NCBI RefSeq assembly: GCF_022436705.1 | Contig: NZ_JAKUHT010000008.1 | Coordinates: 186,001 to 250,000 of the forward strand | Origin: Nocardioides sp. CFH 31398 | GTDB lineage: Bacteria > Actinomycetota > Actinomycetes > Propionibacteriales > Nocardioidaceae | Length of the DNA stretch: 64,000 nucleotides | Direction of reading: 5' to 3' | In this document: piece after piece, positions 1 through 8,074 of the stretch | How the letters are laid out: each line of letters opens with the position of its first letter | How positions within the stretch are numbered: the stretch's first letter is position 1 | Program-made: the position numbers and the translations under genes | Notes under the pieces: model-generated | What the model was told of the DNA's origin: nothing | What the model saw: the letters and a program-made list of their open reading frames with translations, nothing else | Databases searched by the model: none

Positions 1-147
1 GGAGACCCGACCCCCGGCGTGACCGTCCGGGGTGCACGGCCGGACGTCGCGACCATCAGCCTGTTGGTTGATGGACATGGCCACATTCGTCCGGTTGGGT
101 GGGACGGCCGCGCGCTCCGTCGCGGTGCCATCTGCTCGGAGGTGCGC

Positions 148-1731
148 GTGAACCGCCTGACCCGTGGGACCGACCCGGCCGTGTTCTGGGGCTCCGCCGC
201 CCTGATCGCGGTCTTCGTCGTCTGGGGGATCGTCGCGCCCGCCAGTCTCGGCGGCACGATGACCACCGCGCTGGGATGGGTCGTCGGCAACTTCGGGTGG
301 GCGTTCATCCTCATCGCCTTCGCCGGGCTGGTCTTCTGCCTCGTGCTGGTCGTGCACCCCTGGGGCCGGATCCGGCTCGGCCCGGACGACTCACGGCCCG
401 ACTTCAGGACCTTCTCGTGGGTCTCGATGATGTTCGCCGCCGGCCTCGGCGCCGGGCTGCTCTTCTACGGCGTCGCGGAGCCGGTGACGCACTGGTCGGC
501 GCCCCCGCACGGGCTCGCGGAGCCACAGAGCCAGGAGGCGACGCTCACGGCCCTGCGCTACACCTACTTCCACTGGGGCTTCAACGGCTGGGCGATGTAC
601 GCGATCCTCGGCGGCGCGATGGCGTACTTCAGCTACCGCAAGGGCCTGCCGACGCTGGTCAGCGCCACCTTCACCCCGATCCTCGGGCCGAACGCGACGA
701 CGCGGCCGCTGGGCCGGCTCGTCGACGCGCTCGCCATCGTGGCCACCATCTTCGGCACCGCCACCGCGCTCGGGCTGAACGGTCTGCAGCTCAACAGCGG
801 CCTGGACTACCTCTTCGACGTCCCCAAGTCGAACGCCGTCGCGGTCACCATCATCGTCGCCGTCACCGCGCTGTTCCTGGTGTCCGCGACGTCCGGGGTG
901 GAGAAGGGGATCAACGTCCTCGCCAACGCCGGCGCGGTCGCCACGATCGTGCTGTTCGTGTTCTTCCTCGTCGTGGGCGGCTCGACCGTGCTGGTCATCT
1001 CCAACGGGATCCAGTCGATCGGCGACTACGTGCTGCAGGTCATCCCCATGTCGCTGGAGACCGGCGTCGGCGACGAGCCGTGGATGGCGAGCTGGACGAT
1101 CTTCTACTGGTCCTGGTGGATCTCGTGGGCGCCCTTCGTCGGCATGTTCGTCGCGCGGATCTCGCGCGGACGGACGATCCGCGAGTTCGTGCTCGGCGTC
1201 GTGGCCGCGCCCACCGGCTTCGGGTTCGTGTGGTTCGCCGTCGTCGGCGGCACCGGCATCGAGCTGCAGCGCACCGGCGAGGCCGACATCCTGGGCACCC
1301 TCGCGACGCCGGAGCTCTCCCTGTTCCAGGCCCTCGACGCGCTGCCGTTCCCGACGATCATCTCGTTCGTCTGCGTCATCCTCATCGCCCTGTTCTTCAT
1401 CTCCGGCGCGGACGCCGCCAGCGTCGTCATGGCGACGATGGCCTCCCGCGGCTCCCTCGAGCCGTCGAAGGCGGTCGTGATCGTCCTCGGCGTGCTGATG
1501 GGCGGCATCGCCTGCGCGATGCTGCTCGTCGGGGGTCTCGTGGCCCTCCAGCAGGCCGCCGTCCTCGGCTCCGTGCCGTTCACGTTCGTGATCATCGGCG
1601 TCGCGTACTGCTGGGTGAAGGCGCTGCGCGAGGAGACACGCGAGCAACGGGAGCCGGGCGCCGGTGGCGGACCGCAGAGGGGGACCGCCGACGCGGACGA
1701 CGTCCTGCCCGAGCCGCGGGGCACGGCGTGA
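148..1731 (+). CDS. BCCT family betaine/carnitine/choline transporter
   Basis: Secondary membrane transporter of the betaine-carnitine-choline family, which takes up quaternary ammonium osmolytes with Na+ or H+. About twelve hydrophobic segments cover the 527 residues. The glycine-rich family stretch (AAGLGAGLLFYGVAEPVTHW) lies near residues 98-118. The tryptophan-rich signature begins WTIFYWSWW near residue 316 and runs into ARISRGRT. The GTG at 148 is preferred because GGAGG sits just upstream; an in-frame GTG at 19 would add 43 residues that do not look like the family N-terminus. The C-terminal tail is short and hydrophilic, so osmosensing of the BetP kind cannot be assumed. The stop overlaps the next start by four bases, so the transporter and the following binding lipoprotein are probably made together. 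Confidence 0.93.
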   Translation: MNRLTRGTDPAVFWGSAALIAVFVVWGIVAPASLGGTMTTALGWVVGNFGWAFILIAFAGLVFCLVLVVHPWGRIRLGPDDSRPDFRTFSWVSMMFAAGLGAGLLFYGVAEPVTHWSAPPHGLAEPQSQEATLTALRYTYFHWGFNGWAMYAILGGAMAYFSYRKGLPTLVSATFTPILGPNATTRPLGRLVDALAIVATIFGTATALGLNGLQLNSGLDYLFDVPKSNAVAVTIIVAVTALFLVSATSGVEKGINVLANAGAVATIVLFVFFLVVGGSTVLVISNGIQSIGDYVLQVIPMSLETGVGDEPWMASWTIFYWSWWISWAPFVGMFVARISRGRTIREFVLGVVAAPTGFGFVWFAVVGGTGIELQRTGEADILGTLATPELSLFQALDALPFPTIISFVCVILIALFFISGADAASVVMATMASRGSLEPSKAVVIVLGVLMGGIACAMLLVGGLVALQQAAVLGSVPFTFVIIGVAYCWVKALREETREQREPGAGGGPQRGTADADDVLPEPRGTA

Positions 1732-2669
1732 GGTCCGCCCGGACGACGGCTCTCGGCCTCGCCGGCCTGGTCGCGGCCGGGGTCCTGAGCGCCTGCGGGA
1801 CGTCGACCGAGCAGGACGCCTCGCAGCAGCCGCAGGGCGCCGCCCTCCGCATCCGGATCGGCACCCAGGAGTTCCCCGAGGCCCGGGTCCTCGGCGAGCT
1901 GTGGCGCCAGGCCCTGGCGACCAACGGGTACGCCGTGGACCTGCGGACCGGTGTCGGCCCCGCCGAGGACCTCGACCAGGCCCTGGCCGCCGAGGAGATC
2001 GACGGCTACGTCGCCTACACGGGCACCGTGCTGTCGGTGGTCGCCGGCGAGGAGGTCTCGGGTCTGGACCCGGAGGAGACCTACGCGCGGGCGGAGGACT
2101 TCTACGCCACCCAGGACATGGTCATGAGCGCGATGACCCCGTTCGAGAACACCGACGCGGTCGCCGTCACCCCGGAGTACGCCCGCGCCGAGGGCCTCAC
2201 CGAGATCGGTGACCTCGCGGAGGTCGGGTCGGTCCGCTTCGGCGGCCGCCCCGAGTTCGAGGACCTCCGGCTCGGCCTCCTCGGGCTCTCGGAGGTGTAC
2301 GGGCTCGACGACGTGGACTTCGTGCCGCTGGAGCTCGGCGCGCAGTACGCCGCGCTGGACGAGGGCGAGGTCGACGCCGTCGACGCGTTCAGCACCGACC
2401 CGCAGCTCGAGGGCGGCGGCTACACGCTGCTGGAGGATCCCGAGCGGCTGTTCGGGTCACAGAACGTGGTGATGGTCGTGGGGGAGCCGAAGCTCGAGCG
2501 CATCGACGGCGACGCGTTCCTGACCGTCGTCGACACCGTCAACGAGACCCTGACCGAGGAGGCGATGGTCGCGATGAACGCGCAGGTCGCCGACGGCCGC
2601 GACCCGGGCGTCGTCGCCCGCTCCTACCTCGAGGGCCAGGGCCTCACCACCCCGCTCGACCTCGGCTGA
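1728..2669 (+). CDS. OpuAC/ProX-like glycine betaine-binding lipoprotein
   Basis: Predicted secreted lipoprotein of 313 residues. A short hydrophobic signal ends in a lipobox, VLSACG, near residue 22, so the mature protein should be anchored by a diacylglyceryl cysteine. The body resembles substrate-binding proteins of osmoprotectant ABC importers (OpuAC/ProX class): an early IRIGTQEFPEARVLGELW segment and a later DAVDAFSTDPQL hinge region. Such proteins bind betaine, choline or carnitine. No ATPase or permease of an ABC importer follows; the gene instead overlaps the BCCT transporter (GTGA, four bases). It may present substrate to the carrier or act as a sensor, which is inference. The GTG at 1728 is the only start that gives a proper signal peptide. 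Confidence 0.85.
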   Translation: MRSARTTALGLAGLVAAGVLSACGTSTEQDASQQPQGAALRIRIGTQEFPEARVLGELWRQALATNGYAVDLRTGVGPAEDLDQALAAEEIDGYVAYTGTVLSVVAGEEVSGLDPEETYARAEDFYATQDMVMSAMTPFENTDAVAVTPEYARAEGLTEIGDLAEVGSVRFGGRPEFEDLRLGLLGLSEVYGLDDVDFVPLELGAQYAALDEGEVDAVDAFSTDPQLEGGGYTLLEDPERLFGSQNVVMVVGEPKLERIDGDAFLTVVDTVNETLTEEAMVAMNAQVADGRDPGVVARSYLEGQGLTTPLDLG

Positions 2670-2696
2670 CCCGCCACCCCGTCCCCAGGAGGACCC

Positions 2697-3206
2697 GTGC
2701 CCGACCGCCACACCAACCCGTTCGACGGCGTCGCCGACTACTTCAGCGAGCTCGGCCGGATCCGCAGCCTCGGCACGCACGGCACGGTGGGCGGGCCCGA
2801 GCGCGGGGTGGAGGCCGCCGAGCGGACCCACGCCTCGGCCTGGGTGCCGACCACCGACATCCTCGCCGTGGGCGACGACCTGCTCATCCAGGTCGAGCTG
2901 CCCGGCGTCCCGGCCGACGAGGTCGACCTGCGCTTCCACCACGGCGTCCTCACCGTCTGCGGCGCCCGCAAGCCCGATCCGCGGCTCGGGGACGCGGCGT
3001 ACTACGTCCAGGAGCGCTACCGCGGCGAGTTCCGGCGCTCCATCACGCTGCCGGACGGCACCGAGCCGACCCAGCTCACCGCGGAGTTCGTGGACGGCCT
3101 GGTCGAGATCACGGTCGCGGGCGCCGCCCGGGAGTCCGGCTCGACCCGCATCTCCGTCGCCGACCGCTCCGCCGGCGCCACCACCCGCCCCGTCACGGCG
3201 GACTGA
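2697..3206 (+). CDS. Hsp20/alpha-crystallin family small heat shock protein
   Basis: Small ATP-independent chaperone of 169 residues that would hold unfolding proteins for refolding machines. The alpha-crystallin domain spans about residues 50-150, with the typical strand patterns DDLLIQVELPGV and VDLRFHHGVLTVCGARK. The C-terminal IxI-like tail (TRISVAD) is present but weak. GTG at 2697 follows an excellent AGGAGG at 2687-2692. It lies 27 bases after the osmolyte-binding lipoprotein, so it could belong to the same stress-related transcript. The C-terminal residues after about 150 are a low-complexity Ser/Thr/Ala tail. Confidence 0.9.
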   Translation: MPDRHTNPFDGVADYFSELGRIRSLGTHGTVGGPERGVEAAERTHASAWVPTTDILAVGDDLLIQVELPGVPADEVDLRFHHGVLTVCGARKPDPRLGDAAYYVQERYRGEFRRSITLPDGTEPTQLTAEFVDGLVEITVAGAARESGSTRISVADRSAGATTRPVTAD

Positions 3207-3235
3207 CCTCCTCACCGGCGCTCAGCGCCCCGACC

Positions 3236-3448
3236 TGCGTGAGCGGGTGCCAGGAAGTCGGCGTGCACGCGGATCGGACAGGGAGTGGGCGGGTCTGGCA
3301 GACTGATCTCTCCGTTTCCCGTCGTCTCCAGGAGACCCGACACACCGATGGACTGCGACAGTCCGAGCCGACAACCGGCTCCCACTCGCCCCCTCCGTCC
3401 TCGCTGCGCCGCTGAGCCGGCGCCCCTCCCGCTGAGGGAGGTGCCGTC
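3236..3448 (+). promoter_or_regulatory. structured 5' leader of the CNNM operon
   Basis: The 242-base gap before the CNNM pair folds into consecutive short hairpins: GTCTC/GAGAC at 3324-3336, GGACT/AGTCC at 3350-3364, GAGCCG/CGGCTC at 3365-3381, GCGCCG/CGGCGC at 3406-3423 and CCTCCC/GGGAGG at 3425-3441. The last one buries the ribosome-binding site (GGGAGG 3436-3441) of the ATG at 3449. The first two are separated by 13 bases and the next pair is directly abutting. A long-range GAGTGGG/CCCACTC pairing may close the 5' part. This layout suggests translation control by RNA structure, possibly cation-sensing given the downstream genes. I could not match it convincingly to a known riboswitch class. 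Confidence 0.45.
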
Positions 3449-4963
3449 ATGTGGGTCCTGAGCCTGCTGCTGGGTCTGCTCGTCGTGCTGCTGATCACCG
3501 CAGCCACGGGCTACTTCGTGGCCCAGGAGTTCGCCTACATGACGGTGGACCGCAACCGCCTGAAGGCCCGTGAGGCCGAGGGTGACGTCGCCGCGTCCCG
3601 TGCGCTGGCCGTCACCAGGCGCACCTCGTTCATGCTGTCCGGCGCCCAGCTGGGCATCACCGTCACCGCCCTGCTCGTCGGCTACGTCGCCGAGCCGCTC
3701 ATCGGTGAGGCACTCGGCGTCGCGCTGGGCGGGGTCGGCGTGCCGACCGGCGTCGGCATCGGCATCGGCACCGCCTTCGCGCTGCTGTTCTCCACGTTCG
3801 TGCAGATGCTGTTCGGCGAGCTGTTCCCGAAGAACCTGTCCATCGCGAAGCCCGAGCCCGTCGCGCGCTGGCTCGCGCGGTCGACCACGATCTACCTCGC
3901 CGCGTTCGGCTGGCTGATTGTCATCTTCGACGCGGCCTCGAACCGCCTGCTCAAGCTCGCCGGCATGGAGCCGGTGCACGACGTCGAGTCGTCGGCGAGC
4001 CGGGCGGACCTCGCCCACATCGTCGCCGACTCGCGCGAGACCGGCGACCTCCCGGGCGAGCTGGCGCTGCTGATCGACCGCATCGTCGACTTCCCCGACG
4101 AGGACGTCGAGCACGCGATGGTGCCGCGGGCGCGCCTCGGCGTCGTCCGCGCCGACGACTCCCTCGACGACCTGTGGACGACCATGGCCTCGGGCCACTC
4201 CCGCTACCCGGTCCTCTCCTCGGAGCAGGGCATCGAGGAGATCGTGGGCGTCGTCCACCTGCAGGACGTCCTCGCGGTCACCGACCGCACGGGTCGCGAC
4301 GTGGCCAGCGTGATGCGTGAGCCGGTCCTCGTGCCGGCGGTCATGTCGCTCCCGGACGCGCTCACCGAGCTCACCAGCCGCAAGCAGCAGCTGGCCTGCG
4401 TCCTCGACGAGCACGGCGGCCTCACCGGCGTCATCACCCTCGAGGACCTCGCCGAGGAGCTCGTCGGCGAGATCGACGACGAGCACGACCCCGAGCTCGA
4501 CCCGGGCTACACCGTGCTCGAGACGCACGAGGAGGGCGAGGAGCCCGTCACCGAGTGGACCCTGCCCGGCTCCCTGCCGTACGACGAGCTCGAGCGCGCC
4601 GTCGGCCGTGACCTGCCCGAGCTCGAGAGCGAGACCCTCGGCGGCCTGCTCGTCGAGGTCAACGGTGCCTTCGCCGAGGTCGGCGACGTGGTCGAGGTCG
4701 ACCTCGTCCCGACCGGCGAGGACCTGCTCGAGAGCGACGCCCCACCGGACCGGCTGCGGCTCGAGGTCCTCGAGCTCGAGCGGCACGTCCCCGGCCTGGT
4801 GCACGTGACGCTCGTGGACGCCGACGAGATCGCGCCGACCGACGACGAGGACGCCCCGGCCGCCGGGGACGACGACGTCCCCGCGGGACCGGCGACGGCT
4901 GAGCACGGCACGACCACGGAGCCCGTCGCGGGCACCACCGACCGACAGGAGGAGCGGGCATGA
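3449..4963 (+). CDS. CNNM/CorC-type hemolysin-family membrane protein with CBS pair
   Basis: Integral membrane protein of 504 residues in the CNNM/CorC (TlyC, YugS) family, implicated in Mg2+ or Co2+ efflux and homeostasis. The N-terminal DUF21 domain (about residues 1-185) has three to four membrane segments and the typical ASRALAVTRRTSFMLSGAQL and FGELFPKN motifs. Two CBS motifs follow (about 210-340; the ITLEDLAEELVGEI segment marks the second). A C-terminal CorC_HlyC domain (about 350-440) ends in a variable acidic tail. ATG at 3449 has GGGAGG upstream inside a hairpin. The stop overlaps the next start by four bases (ATGA), and tandem CNNM pairs of this kind are common in actinobacteria. 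The transported ion is not shown by the sequence. Confidence 0.9.
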   Translation: MWVLSLLLGLLVVLLITAATGYFVAQEFAYMTVDRNRLKAREAEGDVAASRALAVTRRTSFMLSGAQLGITVTALLVGYVAEPLIGEALGVALGGVGVPTGVGIGIGTAFALLFSTFVQMLFGELFPKNLSIAKPEPVARWLARSTTIYLAAFGWLIVIFDAASNRLLKLAGMEPVHDVESSASRADLAHIVADSRETGDLPGELALLIDRIVDFPDEDVEHAMVPRARLGVVRADDSLDDLWTTMASGHSRYPVLSSEQGIEEIVGVVHLQDVLAVTDRTGRDVASVMREPVLVPAVMSLPDALTELTSRKQQLACVLDEHGGLTGVITLEDLAEELVGEIDDEHDPELDPGYTVLETHEEGEEPVTEWTLPGSLPYDELERAVGRDLPELESETLGGLLVEVNGAFAEVGDVVEVDLVPTGEDLLESDAPPDRLRLEVLELERHVPGLVHVTLVDADEIAPTDDEDAPAAGDDDVPAGPATAEHGTTTEPVAGTTDRQEERA

Positions 4964-5985
4964 CCTCGAACCCGATCGCGGTCGTGGCCGTCACCATCGC
5001 GCTGATCGTCCTGTCCGCGTTCTTCGTCGCGGTGGAGTTCGCCCTGCTGGGCGCCCGCCGCCACCGCCTCGAGGAGAAGGCGCCCACCAGCCGGGCCGCC
5101 CGCGCGGCGCTCCGGAGCCACGGGGAGCTGACCGTGCTCCTCGCCGGCTCGCAGCTCGGCATCACCGCCTGCGCCCTGGGCCTCGGTGCCGTCACCAAGC
5201 CGGCGCTGGACTACGCCCTGCGGCCCCTGCTCGCGGATCTCGGCGCACCCGGGTGGCTCGCCACCGCGGCGGCGTTCGCCATCGCGCTGATCGTGGTCAC
5301 GTTCCTCCACCTCGTCATCGGCGAGATGGCGCCGAAGTCGTGGGCCATCGCGCACCCGGAGACCGCGGCGACCATGCTCGCGCTGCCGATGCGTGGCTTC
5401 ATGTGGGTCTTCCGGCCGGTGCTCGTGTTCCTCAACGAGGCCGCCAACTGGCTGCTGCGCCGGGTGGGCGTCACGCCGCAGGACAGCGTGTCGTCCGGCC
5501 AGGACGCCTCCGACCTGCGACAGCTCATCGAGCACTCGGCGAACGTGGGCGCGCTCGACCCGGCGTTCTCGGCGCACCTCACCGAGACCCTCGACCTGCA
5601 GAACCTCACCCTCGGCGAGCTCGTCGACGTGAGGCGGCAGGCCACCGCGGTGCCCGCGGGCGCCACCATGGCCGACGTACGACGGGTCGCCCGCGACACG
5701 GGGCACCTGCGGGTCCTCGTCGGTCCGCCCGGCCGCTGGACGGGCTTCGTCCACGTGCGCGACACCCTCGCCGAGGACGACGACCGGCCGGCGGAGTCGC
5801 TCCTGCGCGACCTGCCGACCATCGACGGCGCGACCCCCGTCTACGAGGCGGTGCGCCGGATGCGCGAGGAGCGCTCGCACCTCGTCCTCGTCTCCACCGA
5901 CGAGGGCACGGGCGTGATCACGCTCAGCGACGTGCTGTCGCGGCTGTTCCCGCACCCGGTGGAGCCGGAGCCGGAGCCGGCCTGA
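4960..5985 (+). CDS. second CNNM domain-containing membrane protein
   Basis: Shorter paralogue (341 residues) of the preceding protein. It has the DUF21 membrane domain with ARRHRLEEKAPTSRAARAAL, LLAGSQLGITACALGLGAVTKP and IGEMAPKSWA motifs over about residues 1-180. A reduced CBS region follows (about 200-335), where the pattern TLAEDD...VITLSDVLSRLFPHP can be seen. The C-terminal CorC_HlyC domain found in the partner is missing, so the two may act as a hetero-oligomer. It overlaps the upstream gene by four bases and is certainly co-translated with it. A strong hairpin shared with the convergent gene follows ten bases after the stop. Confidence 0.88.
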   Translation: MTSNPIAVVAVTIALIVLSAFFVAVEFALLGARRHRLEEKAPTSRAARAALRSHGELTVLLAGSQLGITACALGLGAVTKPALDYALRPLLADLGAPGWLATAAAFAIALIVVTFLHLVIGEMAPKSWAIAHPETAATMLALPMRGFMWVFRPVLVFLNEAANWLLRRVGVTPQDSVSSGQDASDLRQLIEHSANVGALDPAFSAHLTETLDLQNLTLGELVDVRRQATAVPAGATMADVRRVARDTGHLRVLVGPPGRWTGFVHVRDTLAEDDDRPAESLLRDLPTIDGATPVYEAVRRMREERSHLVLVSTDEGTGVITLSDVLSRLFPHPVEPEPEPA

Positions 5986-5995
5986 GGATGCCGCA

Positions 5996-6029
5996 ACCCC
6001 GGCCGGGGCTCAGAGCCCCCGGCCGGGGT
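5996..6029. terminator. bidirectional hairpin between convergent genes
   Basis: ACCCCGGCCGGGGCTC at 5996-6011 pairs with GAGCCCCCGGCCGGGGT at 6013-6029, leaving one bulged base and a one-base apex, so a few apical pairs must open. It lies between the convergent CNNM and GXWXG genes and covers the stop codon and last codons of the latter. It lacks a T-tract on either side, as is usual for GC-rich actinobacterial terminators. Confidence 0.6.
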
Positions 6030-6549
6030 CGCGCCGCAGCAGGAAGAAGAACGGCTGCGCCATGCCCCGCAGGTCCATGACGCCGAGCAGCGACGACTCG
6101 TCGAGCCGGCGGAAGTGGTCGCAGATCGGCAGCGCGTCATAGGCCATCGTCGCGGTGACGACGCCACGGTGCTCCACCATGCGCAGCCGCGAGCGCGGCG
6201 CACGCGTCCTGGTGAGGGCGACGGCCCGGCGCCCCGCGGCGGCGACCGCCGGCGGCCGCAGCCGCGGCCCGAACCGGGACACCAGCCCCATCGGCACCAG
6301 CGCCGGGTTCGCGCTGTAGAGACCGCGGGGGCCTCGGAAGACCAGCGGGTGGCCGTCCTCCGGGCTGTCGAAGCGCTTGCCGTGCCAGCCGTACGTCTCG
6401 AGCAGCCCGTCCATCGGGTGGCCGGTCGGCACGCCGCTGCCGCGCCAGGAGCCCAGCATCTTCTCGACGGTCACGGCGGGCAGGTCGTCGTACACCGCGA
6501 GCGCCTCCGCGGTCGTCACACCGCCCTCGAGGTCCGTGCCGATCGTCAT
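6010..6549 (-). CDS. GXWXG/DUF4334 domain protein
   Basis: Protein of 179 residues. It has the two parts typical of GXWXG-DUF4334 proteins: an N-terminal segment with GSWRG inside MLGSWRGSGVPTGHP, then a C-terminal DUF4334 half containing the pattern YDALPICDHFRRLDE...GVMDLRG. The biochemical role of the family is not known to me; members often sit beside oxidoreductases. Here it is divergent from a Baeyer-Villiger-type monooxygenase with 55 bases between the starts, so the two probably share a control region. ATG at 6549 has GGAGGG seven bases upstream, and longer in-frame starts lack such a site. Confidence 0.82.
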   Translation of the reverse strand: MTIGTDLEGGVTTAEALAVYDDLPAVTVEKMLGSWRGSGVPTGHPMDGLLETYGWHGKRFDSPEDGHPLVFRGPRGLYSANPALVPMGLVSRFGPRLRPPAVAAAGRRAVALTRTRAPRSRLRMVEHRGVVTATMAYDALPICDHFRRLDESSLLGVMDLRGMAQPFFFLLRRDPGRGL

Positions 6550-6604
6550 GTCCACCCTCCGTGCCCCCGCCCGGCCGCCGGTCGGGACCCCCGAGACTAG
6601 GGCG

Positions 6605-8074
6605 ATGGAGACGTCCTCGGGAACGCCGTCCGTCGTCGTGGTCGGGACGGGCTTCGGCGGTCTCGCCGCGGCGATCGAGCTGAAGGGCCGGGGCGTGACC
6701 GACCTGGTGCTCGTCGAGCGCGGCGACGACGTGGGCGGGGTGTGGCGGGAGAACACCTACCCGGGAGCGGCCTGCGACGTGCCGTCGCCGTTCTACTCCT
6801 TCTCGTTCGCCCCGCACACGCGGTGGCCGCGGCGGTTCTCCCGGCAGCCCGCGATCCTCGAGTACCTGCGCCGGGTGGCCGACGAGCACGACGTCCGCCG
6901 CCACGTCCGCTTCGGCACGACCGTCGTCGGCGCGACGTACGACGACGCGACGGGCCGCTGGACCGTCGCGCTGGACGACGGCGAGGAGCTGGTCTGCGAC
7001 GTCCTGGTCTCGGCGGTGGGGCAGCTGTCCACGCCGGCGGTCCCGGACCTGCCCGGCCGTGACGACTTCGCCGGCCCGGCGTTCCACACCGCGACCTGGG
7101 ACCACGACGTCGACCTCACGGGCAAGCGCGTCGCCGTCGTCGGGACCGGCGCCAGCGCGATCCAGGCCGTGCCGGAGATCGTCGCGGTGGCCGGCCACAC
7201 GACCGTCGTCCAGCGCACGCCGCCGTACCTGGCGCCCCGACCGGACCGGGCCTTCGGGCCGGGGCGGCACCGGCTGTTCCGCCTGGTCCCGCTGACGCTC
7301 CGCGCCGAGCGGCTGTTCTGGTACCTCGTGGTCGAGACGCTCAGCGTCGCCTGGGCCTACTCGCGTCCGCTGGCGGCCGTCGTCCGTGCCTGGTCACGGC
7401 GTCACATGCGTCGCCAGACCGCGGGGAAGCCGGGGCTGTTCGAGCAGGTGTGGCCGTCGTACGCGATCGGCTGCAAGCGGCTGCTCTTCTCCGACGACTA
7501 CCTCCCGGCGCTCGCGCGCCCCGACGTCACGCTGGTCACGGGCGGTGTCGAGCGGGTGGTGCCGGAGGGCCTGGTCACCGACGACGGGACGCTGCACCCC
7601 GCGGACGTCGTGGTGTGGGGGACCGGGTTCGCCGCGAGCGAGTTCCTGGCCGGCATGACGGTGCGGGGCGCCGGCGGGCGGGACCTGCACGAGTACTGGG
7701 CCGACGGCGCCCACGCGCTGCACGGCCTGACCGTGCCCGGGTTCCCCGGTCTGCTGTGCATGTACGGGCCGAACACCAACACCGGCGGCGGCTCGATCGT
7801 CTACTTCCTCGAGACGCAGGCGGCGTACGTCGGGGACTACGTCGACCAGCTCCGGCGCACCGGCGCTCCGCTCGACGTCCGCGCCGACGTGGAGCGGGCC
7901 CACGACGAGAAGGTGCAGCGGCGACTGCGCGACAGCGTCTGGACCCGCTGCTCGTCGTGGTACCGCACGGCGTCCGGCCGCATCACCACGAACTGGCCGG
8001 GGCTCGGCGTGGAGTACCGCCGGGCCGCCCGCTTCGACCCCGCGGACTACGAGGCCCTCGGCCTCAGGCGTTGA
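6605..8074 (+). CDS. flavin-dependent Baeyer-Villiger-type monooxygenase
   Basis: FAD- and NADPH-dependent monooxygenase of 489 residues. The first Rossmann motif for FAD is VVGTGFGGLAAAIE near residue 11. The Baeyer-Villiger fingerprint FxGxxxHxxxW is exact (FAGPAFHTATWD, near residue 155). The second Rossmann motif for NADPH is VVGTGASAIQA near residue 178. The length fits type I enzymes, which insert oxygen next to a ketone carbonyl to give esters or lactones. The real substrate is unknown. ATG at 6605 lacks a strong ribosome site but is the only start that places the first Rossmann motif normally. The 3' end overlaps the stop of the convergent permease gene by eleven bases. Confidence 0.9.
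   Translation: METSSGTPSVVVVGTGFGGLAAAIELKGRGVTDLVLVERGDDVGGVWRENTYPGAACDVPSPFYSFSFAPHTRWPRRFSRQPAILEYLRRVADEHDVRRHVRFGTTVVGATYDDATGRWTVALDDGEELVCDVLVSAVGQLSTPAVPDLPGRDDFAGPAFHTATWDHDVDLTGKRVAVVGTGASAIQAVPEIVAVAGHTTVVQRTPPYLAPRPDRAFGPGRHRLFRLVPLTLRAERLFWYLVVETLSVAWAYSRPLAAVVRAWSRRHMRRQTAGKPGLFEQVWPSYAIGCKRLLFSDDYLPALARPDVTLVTGGVERVVPEGLVTDDGTLHPADVVVWGTGFAASEFLAGMTVRGAGGRDLHEYWADGAHALHGLTVPGFPGLLCMYGPNTNTGGGSIVYFLETQAAYVGDYVDQLRRTGAPLDVRADVERAHDEKVQRRLRDSVWTRCSSWYRTASGRITTNWPGLGVEYRRAARFDPADYEALGLRR

Noticed and set aside
1..147. N-terminal 43-residue extension of the BCCT transporter
   Set aside because: It lacks a ribosome site and hydrophobic or family-like sequence. GTG 148 has GGAGG upstream.
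3236..3448. M-box Mg2+ riboswitch
   Set aside because: Only a short stretch resembles the consensus, and the conserved GGTGAGGC core is missing. Kept as an unclassified structured leader.
3212..4906. 564-codon antisense frame in the CNNM gene
   Set aside because: Typical shadow frame with Asp/Glu/Arg/Gly bias and no recognisable domain.
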